Shown here: piece by piece, positions 1 through 6,138 of the stretch | How the letters are laid out: each line of letters starts with the position of its first letter | Numbering within the stretch: position 1 is the first letter of the stretch | Assembly (NCBI GenBank): GCA_018262385.1 | Contig: JAGSPQ010000242.1 | Span: 1-6,138 of the forward strand | Length of the DNA: 6,138 nt | Direction: 5' to 3' | From: Myxococcaceae bacterium | GTDB taxonomy: Bacteria; Myxococcota; Myxococcia; Myxococcales; Myxococcaceae | The notes under the pieces: generated by a model | What the model was told of the DNA's origin: nothing | Database searches by the model: none | Seen by the model: the letters and a program-made list of their open reading frames with translations, nothing else | Program-made: the position numbers and the translations under genes

Positions 1-392
1 CCTTCTTCCTTCCCGGCCGAGGCCTGGGCCCCGGCGCCCCGATGCTGCCCACCCAGACCGAGCTGCTCGCGGCAGGCGGCAGCCGCGCGGCCACCGCGGC
101 GGTCGGCGGCAGCTGGAAGGTGAGCGCCGATGCGCGCCAGGAGATCCGGGTCTGGCGCAACCAGCAGACCCTGGTGCTGCGGTGCGGCCCGACCCCCGCC
201 GACGGCTGCGCGGACGAGGGAGAACGCAGGGTGGCCACCGTCCCGCTCGCCGCGCCCGGCGAGTACCGGGTGATGGTGCTGACTCCCGGCGCCGCTCCGC
301 TGCCCGAGCCGGTCGGCTTCGATCAGGACGCCCAGCTCGCCCGCGCGCGCGGCGCGTCCTACGCGGTGATTGAGCCGCTCGTCGTTTACTGA
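1..392 (+). CDS. C-terminal part of an unrecognised protein (5' end outside window)
   Basis: The frame is open from the first complete codon at position 3 to a TGA at 390-392 and gives 129 residues. The first ATG in this frame is at 42, but it has no purine-rich ribosome binding site in front of it (the preceding bases are almost all C and G), and coding-like sequence (FFLPGRGLGPGAP) continues upstream. I therefore treat it as the 3' end of a longer gene. I do not recognise the family. The visible part starts with a Gly/Pro-rich turn segment and an Ala/Gly-rich stretch. It then reads as a compact, probably beta-rich domain with alternating hydrophobic residues (EIRVWR, LVLRCGP, RRVATVPL, GEYRVMVLT) and ends in a hydrophobic IEPLVVY. 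Two cysteines (in LRCGP and DGCADE) lie 9 residues apart and could form a disulfide if the domain is exported; that is inference. No membrane helix is visible in this part. The gene is separated from the fad operon by 91 bases containing a promoter, so it is probably not cotranscribed with it. Confidence 0.65.
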   Translation, partial: FFLPGRGLGPGAPMLPTQTELLAAGGSRAATAAVGGSWKVSADARQEIRVWRNQQTLVLRCGPTPADGCADEGERRVATVPLAAPGEYRVMVLTPGAAPLPEPVGFDQDAQLARARGASYAVIEPLVVY

Positions 393-412
393 GCCCTCGC
401 GCCGCCGGTTGG

Positions 413-430
413 GTTGACCCCAAAATCAAC
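413..430. promoter_or_regulatory. Small dyad overlapping the fadIJ promoter, possible operator
   Basis: GTTGA (413-417) and TCAAC (426-430) are exact inverted repeats separated by 8 bases. The dyad covers the -35 box and the first part of the spacer of the candidate promoter. A repressor bound there would block RNA polymerase, and fatty-acid degradation operons are commonly controlled by TetR- or GntR-family repressors that release DNA on binding acyl-CoA. The half sites are only 5 bases, so chance occurrence is quite possible. It does not match any fatty-acid regulator site that I know. Confidence 0.25.
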
Positions 431-442
431 GGGGGTTATGAC
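414..442 (+). promoter_or_regulatory. Candidate sigma70-type promoter of the fadIJ operon
   Basis: A -35 box TTGACC (414-419, 5 of 6 consensus bases) is followed after exactly 17 bases by TATGAC (437-442, 4 of 6). Initiation would fall near 449, giving a leader of about 35 bases before the thiolase ATG. It sits in the only non-coding gap upstream of the operon, on the right strand. The stretch is locally richer in A and T than its surroundings. This is a pattern match only; no transcript data are available. Confidence 0.5.
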
Positions 443-470
443 GCACCGCGTCTGTCCCTCACTTCGACGC

Positions 471-477
471 AAAGGAG
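471..477 (+). promoter_or_regulatory. Ribosome binding site of the thiolase gene
   Basis: AAAGGAG lies 6 bases before the ATG at 484. It is a strong Shine-Dalgarno match at good spacing and fixes the thiolase start. Confidence 0.85.
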
Positions 478-483
478 CGCGAA

Positions 484-1773
<1,290 letters not shown>

Positions 1774-1777
1774 AACC

Positions 1778-3985
1778 ATGTTCCGAACCAGAGACTTCAG
1801 CCTGCAGACCCAGGATGGGGTGGCGATCATCACCATCGACGCCGAGAACGAGTCGGTGAACACCCTCTCTCCCGAAGTCGGCGAGCAGTTCGAGCAGCTG
1901 CTGACGAAGGTGGCGGGCGACGCCGACGCGAAGGCGGTCGTCTTCATCTCCGGCAAGAAGGACGCCTTCATCGCCGGAGCGAAGATCGAGTTCCTCCAGT
2001 CGCTCAAGACCCAGGCCGAGGCGACCCAGGCCAGCCGCCGCGGCCAGGCCGGCTTCGATCGGCTCGACGCCTTCGAGAAGCCGGTGGTGGCGGCGATCCA
2101 CGGCGCCGCGCTCGGCGGAGGCCTGGAGTGGGTCCTCGCCTGCGACTACCGGATCGTCACCGACAGCCCGAAGACGGTGCTCGGCTTTCCCGAGGTGCAA
2201 CTGGGCCTGCTCCCCGGCGCAGGTGGCACCCAGCGGACCCCGAAGCTGATCGGCGCCCAGGCGGCGCTGGATCTGATCCTCACCGGCCGCAACCTCAAGC
2301 CCCGCAAGGCGGTGAAGCTCGGCCTGGCCGACGAGGTGGTGCCCGCGCCGATCCTGCTCGAGATCGCCAGGAAGCGGGCGCTCGAGCTGGCCGCCGGTAC
2401 CTTGAAGCCCGATCGCAGCCGGGGCCTGGGCTTCCGCGGCGTCGGCAAGGGCAAGGGCCTGGCCGAGATCCTCCGCGGGCTGGCCGACAAAGAGGCGTGG
2501 GCCGAGTTCGCCCTCGAAGAGAACCCGCTCGGCCGCAAGCTGATGTTCGACCAGGCGCGCAAGCAGCTGCTGAAGAAGACCCGCGGCAAGTACCCGGCGC
2601 CGGAGAAGGCGCTCGAGGTGGTGCGGGCCGGGATGGAGGACGGGTTCAAGGCCGGCCTCGAGGCGGAAGCCAACGGCTTCGGCGAGCTGGTGGTCAGCGA
2701 CGTCAGCCACCGGCTGGTCGAGATCTTCCTCGCCACCACCGCGCTGAAGAAAGACAACGGCACCCGCGACCCGAAGGTGAAGCCGCGCGAAGTGAAGAAG
2801 CTCGGCATCCTCGGCGGCGGGCTGATGGGCGCCGGGGTCGCCTACGTCGCCACCGCGCTCGAGAACGTGCCGGTGCGGATCAAGGACAAGGACGACGCGG
2901 GGATCGCGCGCGCGCTGGCCCACGTGCAGAGCCTCTACGACGAGCGGGTGAAGAAGAAGTCGCTCACCTGGCGCGACGCGGCCGCCAAGATGGCGATGGT
3001 CACCGCCACCACCGACTACTCGGGCTTCAAGCAGGCCGACGTGGTGATCGAGGCGGTGTTCGAGGATCTGAAGCTCAAGCAGCAGTGCGTGCGCGACGTC
3101 GAGAAGGTCGGGCGCCCGGACGTGATCTTCGCCTCCAACACCTCGAGCCTGCCGATCACCAAGATCGCCGAGGCGAGCGAGCACCCCGAGACGGTGATCG
3201 GGATGCACTACTTCAGCCCGGTCAACAAGATGCCGCTGCTGGAGGTGATCACCCACGCGAAGACCGCCGACGTGGTGACCGCCACCTGCGTGGAGATCGG
3301 CCGCAAGCAGGGCAAGACGGTGATCGTCGTCAACGACGGGGTCGGCTTCTACACCTCGCGGATCCTCGCGCCGTACCTGAACGAGGCGGCCTGGATCCTC
3401 GCCGAGGGCGCCGAGATCGGCGACCTGGACAAGGCGCTGGTCGACTTCGGCTTCCCGGTCGGGCCGATCACCCTGCTCGACGAGGTGGGGATCGACGTCG
3501 CGGCGAAGGTCGGCAAGATCCTGCACGAGGCCTTCGGCGAACGGCTGCTGGCGCCCGCCACCACCGACCAGCTGGTGGCCGACGGCCGGCTGGGCCGCAA
3601 GTCGAAGAAGGGCTTCTACCTCTACAACGGGAAGAAGAAGGCGGTCGACCCGACGGTCTACGCGCTGCTGCCGCACGGCAAGGATCGCAAGCGGCTCGAT
3701 CGGCACGAGATGGCCGAGCGGTGCGTGCTCCAGTTCGTCAACGAAGCGGTGCGCTGCCTGGGAGAGGGCGTGCTGCGCAGCCCCCGCGACGGAGACATCG
3801 GCGCGATCTTCGGCCTGGGCTTCCCGCCCTTCCTCGGCGGCCCTTTCCGCTACGCGGATCAGCAGGGAATCGGGCGGCTGCTCGAGCGCACCGAGCACTA
3901 CCAGGAGAAGTTCGGCAAGCGCTTCGAGCCCGCGCCGCTGCTGGCGGAGTACGTGAAGGCGAAGAAGAAGTTCTACGGGGCCTGA
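1778..3985 (+). CDS. fadJ: Bifunctional enoyl-CoA hydratase / 3-hydroxyacyl-CoA dehydrogenase, FadJ type
   Basis: This is the alpha subunit of the beta-oxidation complex. It hydrates trans-2-enoyl-CoA to L-3-hydroxyacyl-CoA, then oxidises it with NAD+ to the 3-ketoacyl-CoA used by the thiolase encoded just upstream. It has 735 residues (E. coli FadJ about 714). The N-terminal crotonase domain (about 1-190) has the oxyanion-hole segments FIAGAKI (64-70) and GAALGGGLE (109-117). Both catalytic glutamates are present: Glu117, and Glu139 in LGFPEVQLG. A linker (about 190-337) leads to the dehydrogenase: Rossmann motif GILGGGLMGAG (343-353), SNTSS (453-457), HYFSPV (477-482) with catalytic His477 and, 12 residues on, Glu489, then VVNDGVGF (517-524). 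Two C-terminal helical dehydrogenase domains follow (about 525-620, ending GRKSKKGFYLY, and 640-725). HYFSP rather than HFFNP, and the thiolase-first gene order, point to FadJ over FadB. An in-frame ATG at 1742 lies inside fadI and is not preferred. The gene runs to within 4 bases of the convergent kinase gene. Confidence 0.95.
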   Translation: MFRTRDFSLQTQDGVAIITIDAENESVNTLSPEVGEQFEQLLTKVAGDADAKAVVFISGKKDAFIAGAKIEFLQSLKTQAEATQASRRGQAGFDRLDAFEKPVVAAIHGAALGGGLEWVLACDYRIVTDSPKTVLGFPEVQLGLLPGAGGTQRTPKLIGAQAALDLILTGRNLKPRKAVKLGLADEVVPAPILLEIARKRALELAAGTLKPDRSRGLGFRGVGKGKGLAEILRGLADKEAWAEFALEENPLGRKLMFDQARKQLLKKTRGKYPAPEKALEVVRAGMEDGFKAGLEAEANGFGELVVSDVSHRLVEIFLATTALKKDNGTRDPKVKPREVKKLGILGGGLMGAGVAYVATALENVPVRIKDKDDAGIARALAHVQSLYDERVKKKSLTWRDAAAKMAMVTATTDYSGFKQADVVIEAVFEDLKLKQQCVRDVEKVGRPDVIFASNTSSLPITKIAEASEHPETVIGMHYFSPVNKMPLLEVITHAKTADVVTATCVEIGRKQGKTVIVVNDGVGFYTSRILAPYLNEAAWILAEGAEIGDLDKALVDFGFPVGPITLLDEVGIDVAAKVGKILHEAFGERLLAPATTDQLVADGRLGRKSKKGFYLYNGKKKAVDPTVYALLPHGKDRKRLDRHEMAERCVLQFVNEAVRCLGEGVLRSPRDGDIGAIFGLGFPPFLGGPFRYADQQGIGRLLERTEHYQEKFGKRFEPAPLLAEYVKAKKKFYGA

Positions 3986-3996
3986 TCGCTCAGCCC
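3978..3996. terminator. Hairpin spanning both convergent stop codons, possible bidirectional terminator
   Basis: GGG-C-C-TGA (3978-3985) pairs with TCAGCCC (3990-3996), giving 7 base pairs with one bulged C and a 4-base loop TCGC. The stop codon of fadJ and that of the kinase form the top of the stem. There is no T-run on either side, so it is not a classical intrinsic terminator. It could slow polymerase from both directions, or arise simply because two facing TGA codons are self-complementary with GC-rich flanks. It is the only hairpin I noticed at a junction that leaves 4 bases for termination. Confidence 0.25.
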
Positions 3997-5846
3997 ACGT
4001 GGCGCAGCAGCCAGGAGTGCATGAACAGCCGCTGCTCCTTCGCCTTCACCTCGTCGCGCAGTCTCCCCAGCATCACGGCCGGGATTCCCGCCAGCAGCAC
4101 GCTGCTGCCCAGCAGGAAGTACTCGGTGAAGACCGGAGGAAACGACACCGCCCGAACCAGCACCTCGATCGTCTCTCCGGTGTAGCGGTAGGCCGGGCTC
4201 ACCAGCCCCACCTTCTCGGCGACCCAGGGCAGCACGATCGGCAGCACGCCGATCGCCACCAGGTACCGGCGCTTGAAGCGCGAGTAGACCGTGAACATCA
4301 TCGTGTTGGTCGAGACCAGCGTCGGGATCGCGAGGAACGGCCCGAAGACCCCGGACATCGTCACCAGCGCCAGGGTCGAGAGCGCGAACAGCGACGTTCC
4401 GGTGGTCTTGCCCTCGGCACGCTTCCTCGCAAACACGAACGCGCTGGCCGCGGTCAGCGCGACCAGGATCGACATCGTCCCAATCATCCAGGCGTCGCGA
4501 ATCCCCATCAGCAGCATCAGCGGCAAGTAGGAGAGCCAGATCAGGTAGCGCAGCCCCACCAACCGGCTGGTCGTCCCCAGCCCGACCGCCTGGTGTTTGC
4601 GGAACTCCTCCGCGACCTCTTCGGGCAGCTGGCCCGAGGCGTCGGTGAGCAGCTCGGCCAGCAGCCGGGGGGCCTCGGGCCGGCCGGGCTGGAGGGCGAT
4701 CGCCCGCATCACCTCGCTGACCGCGTCCGCGCGCCGCCGGACGTCGGCGGTGGCCCGCAGCTGCCGCGCTCGCTCGAGGTGACCCGCCGCCAGCTCGGCC
4801 CGCCGCGTCTCGTCCCGGTCGCCGTCCAGGTAGCCCTCGATCGCCTCGGCCAGCTCGCGCGCCCGCCGGTAACGTCTCTTCGGGTCGTGCTCGGTCGCCC
4901 GGAGGATGATCGCCTCCAGCTCGGGAGCGATCTGGAGCGCCGGCGCCCGCACCGAGGTGCGCCGCTCGGTTTCTCCCTTGAGGGTGGCGTGGATCCGCTC
5001 CACCAGCTCCCCGGGAGTCATCGGCTGGAGCGTGACCAGCTCGAACAGGATCGCTCCCAGCGAGTAGATGTCGGACGCGGCGGTCATCGTCAGGTGCTCG
5101 CCGCGCGCCTGCTCGGGCGAGAGGTACCCCGGGCTGCCCATCAGCTCGCCGGTGCGGGTGTTGGTCAGCGTCTCGGCGGTCCCGGTCGAGATCGGGGGCA
5201 GCTCGGAGAAGCCGTGGACGCGGGCCAGCCCCCAGTCGATCAGGTGCACTTCGCCGAAGTTGCCGAGCATCACGTTCGCCGGCTTGAGGTCGCGGTGGAG
5301 CACCCCGCGGGAGTGCGCGTAGTCGAGCGCGAGGCAGACGGTGCTGAACGCGGTCAGCAGCCGCCGGCGGGTGAAGCGCGCCCGGGCGAGCTCGTCACCG
5401 GCGCGCAGCCGGTCGATCACCTGCTGCAGCGACAGCCCGCGGATCCGCTTCATCGTGAAGAAGGCCTGGCCCTTGTCGTCGACCCCCAGGTCGTAGACCG
5501 GCACCACCGCTGGGTGCTCGAGCTGGCCCTGGACCCGCGCCTCGCGGAGGAACCGCGGCAGAGCGTCGCGCCGCATCGCGGTGTCGGCCTTCATCACCTT
5601 CATCGCGACCTCGCGTCGCACCCGCTTGTCTTCGCACAGCCGCACCTCGCCCATCCCGCCCGCGCCCAGCACCTGCAGGAAGTCGTAGCGGTCGGTGCTC
5701 GAGCCCAGCCCCTCGGTCAGCGGCAGATCGACGTCCTTGACCACCCCCTCCGTTGGCAGCAGCGCGTCGCCGAAGCCGGGCATCGACTCCTGGGTGGCGG
5801 TGACTTCGTCGTCGTCTGGAACGGGCGGGCCGGGCTTCGTCGACAT
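3990..5846 (-). CDS. Membrane-anchored Ser/Thr protein kinase with C-terminal multi-helix membrane domain
   Basis: A Hanks-type (PknB-like) kinase of 618 residues. A Pro/Asp-rich, probably disordered leader (1-52) precedes the kinase domain (about 54-340). Key residues are the glycine loop GAGGMGEV (61-68), Lys83 in AMK, Glu102 of helix C, HRDLKPAN (184-191) with catalytic Asp186, metal-binding Asp204 in DWG, SPE (243-245) and Asp259 in SDIYSLG, so an active enzyme is expected. The activation segment (204-245) is long and Thr-rich (STGTAETLTNTRTG), a likely autophosphorylation site. Residues 345-425 are a charged, Ala/Leu/Arg-rich helical linker. About six hydrophobic segments follow (roughly 432-449, 452-472, 484-500, 501-520, 528-546, 572-593) with short loops, then a basic tail ending SWLLRHVG. 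The kinase domain should be cytosolic. The signal and substrates are unknown. The start is the only one possible for the full frame: an in-frame TAG lies four codons upstream. The Shine-Dalgarno is weak (TAGG, 8 bases before the ATG). It is transcribed towards fadJ and away from the lipoprotein gene. Segment boundaries were judged by eye. Confidence 0.92.
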   Translation of the reverse strand: MSTKPGPPVPDDDEVTATQESMPGFGDALLPTEGVVKDVDLPLTEGLGSSTDRYDFLQVLGAGGMGEVRLCEDKRVRREVAMKVMKADTAMRRDALPRFLREARVQGQLEHPAVVPVYDLGVDDKGQAFFTMKRIRGLSLQQVIDRLRAGDELARARFTRRRLLTAFSTVCLALDYAHSRGVLHRDLKPANVMLGNFGEVHLIDWGLARVHGFSELPPISTGTAETLTNTRTGELMGSPGYLSPEQARGEHLTMTAASDIYSLGAILFELVTLQPMTPGELVERIHATLKGETERRTSVRAPALQIAPELEAIILRATEHDPKRRYRRARELAEAIEGYLDGDRDETRRAELAAGHLERARQLRATADVRRRADAVSEVMRAIALQPGRPEAPRLLAELLTDASGQLPEEVAEEFRKHQAVGLGTTSRLVGLRYLIWLSYLPLMLLMGIRDAWMIGTMSILVALTAASAFVFARKRAEGKTTGTSLFALSTLALVTMSGVFGPFLAIPTLVSTNTMMFTVYSRFKRRYLVAIGVLPIVLPWVAEKVGLVSPAYRYTGETIEVLVRAVSFPPVFTEYFLLGSSVLLAGIPAVMLGRLRDEVKAKEQRLFMHSWLLRHVG

Positions 5847-5929
5847 GGGCCAAGCCTAGGCACGCCGCTGCTCGGCCGGTCCGCACGATTTGCAAGGCCC
5901 GGTGGCTGCCTCGCCCTGGAAGACACCTG

Positions 5930-5940
5930 CCCACCGTGGG
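5930..5940. repeat. 11-base palindrome in the divergent promoter region
   Basis: CCCACCGTGGG reads as five bases mirrored around a central C (5935). It sits near the middle of the divergent intergenic region, where an operator controlling both genes could lie. It is short and GC-rich, so chance is a realistic explanation in DNA of this composition. Confidence 0.2.
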
Positions 5941-6016
5941 GCAAGATTCCGTAAGTTCTGCCTTCGATGAGCGGCACGCTTGGTGGATCAGGTGCCCTGG
6001 CGTTCCGCGGTCCCTT

Positions 6017-6022
6017 GGGGAG
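6017..6022 (+). promoter_or_regulatory. Ribosome binding site of the lipoprotein gene
   Basis: GGGGAG lies 7 bases before the ATG at 6030. It is the feature that identifies the start of the truncated gene at the window end. Confidence 0.7.
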
Positions 6023-6029
6023 AACACAC

Positions 6030-6138
6030 ATGAAGCTGTTCCGGGTGGGTCCAGTCCTGGTTGGCCTGGCGTTGGTCGCGTCGGGCTGCAGCTGCAACAA
6101 CGTGCCTCCCAGCTTCGAAGACGGGGGCGCCGGCGGCG
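6030..6138 (+). CDS. N-terminus of a putative secreted lipoprotein (3' end outside window)
   Basis: The frame starts at an ATG with a good Shine-Dalgarno and stays open to the window end, giving 36 residues. The first 19 are a type II signal peptide: short basic start (MKLFR), a hydrophobic stretch (VGPVLVGLALVA) and a lipobox ASG followed by Cys20, the expected lipidation site. The mature protein would begin CSCNNVPPSFEDGGAGG, a Gly-rich flexible linker of the kind often seen behind the lipidated cysteine in myxobacterial lipoproteins (from general knowledge). Residue +2 is Ser, not the Asp that retains E. coli lipoproteins in the inner membrane, so outer-membrane sorting is plausible. The functional domain lies beyond the window, so no role can be assigned. 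It is divergent from the kinase gene. Confidence 0.75.
   Translation, partial: MKLFRVGPVLVGLALVASGCSCNNVPPSFEDGGAGG

Larger units (their letters stand above)
5847..6029. promoter_or_regulatory. Divergent intergenic region between kinase and lipoprotein genes
   Basis: These 183 bases lie between two divergently transcribed starts and must carry the promoter of the kinase gene (minus strand) and, in all likelihood, that of the lipoprotein gene (plus strand). I could not pick a convincing -35/-10 pair on either strand: TTGCAA at 5890-5895 has no matching -10, and no good -24/-12 sigma54 element is present. One short palindrome (5930-5940) stands out and is listed separately. No convincing small ORF or RNA gene was seen. 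Confidence 0.5.

Noticed and set aside
42..44. ATG at 42 as the true start of the first gene
   Set aside because: There is no ribosome binding site before it, and the frame continues open and protein-like to the window edge.
2128..4185. Plus-strand frame overlapping fadJ in another phase
   Set aside because: It is an Arg/Gly/Ala-rich translation without hydrophobic core patterns, and is a shadow of fadJ.
5230..5240. Kinase as a pseudokinase because the DFG phenylalanine is replaced by Trp
   Set aside because: Lys83, Glu102, HRD Asp186, Asn191 and metal-binding Asp204 are all present. DWG is a known variant in active-looking bacterial kinases.
3999..5954. Plus-strand frame opposite the kinase gene
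   Set aside because: It is rich in Arg, Gln, His and Gly with no recognisable motif. The minus strand carries every kinase landmark in order.
5971..5990. Possible sigma54 promoter (GGCACG followed by TTGGTGG) upstream of the lipoprotein gene
   Set aside because: The -12 element lacks the required GC at the correct spacing from the GG, so it does not fit the consensus.

Overview
The window is high-GC DNA with long reading frames and GC-rich third codon positions. It looks like the chromosome of a myxobacterium or a related deltaproteobacterium (Myxococcota). Three things support this: a bacterial Ser/Thr kinase with the DWG variant of the DFG motif, a Gly-rich lipoprotein N-terminus, and the general codon bias. 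The assignment is an inference from protein style; there is no rRNA or other marker gene.

Layout from left to right. Positions 1-392 hold the 3' end of an unrecognised plus-strand gene that begins before the window. A 91-base gap follows, with a credible sigma70-type promoter (TTGACC, 17 bases, TATGAC) overlapped by a small dyad. Next comes a two-gene fatty-acid beta-oxidation operon: a FadI-type thiolase (484-1773) and, 4 bases later, a FadJ-type enoyl-CoA hydratase/3-hydroxyacyl-CoA dehydrogenase (1778-3985). Together they would form the bacterial trifunctional complex that carries out the last three steps of each beta-oxidation cycle. All expected catalytic residues are present in both.

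On the minus strand, converging on fadJ with only 4 bases between the stop codons, is a 618-residue membrane Ser/Thr protein kinase (5846-3990). Its kinase domain is N-terminal and is followed by a helical linker and about six predicted membrane helices. A 183-base divergent intergenic region separates it from the start of a plus-strand lipoprotein gene (6030 to beyond the window end), which has a good Shine-Dalgarno sequence and a lipobox.

No mobile element, CRISPR array, tRNA, rRNA or phage gene was seen. I did not find a clearly new biological system. The points most worth a second look are the kinase architecture (catalytic domain in front of a multi-helix membrane module whose tail resembles a linker), the hairpin that contains both convergent stop codons, and the dyad over the fadIJ promoter.
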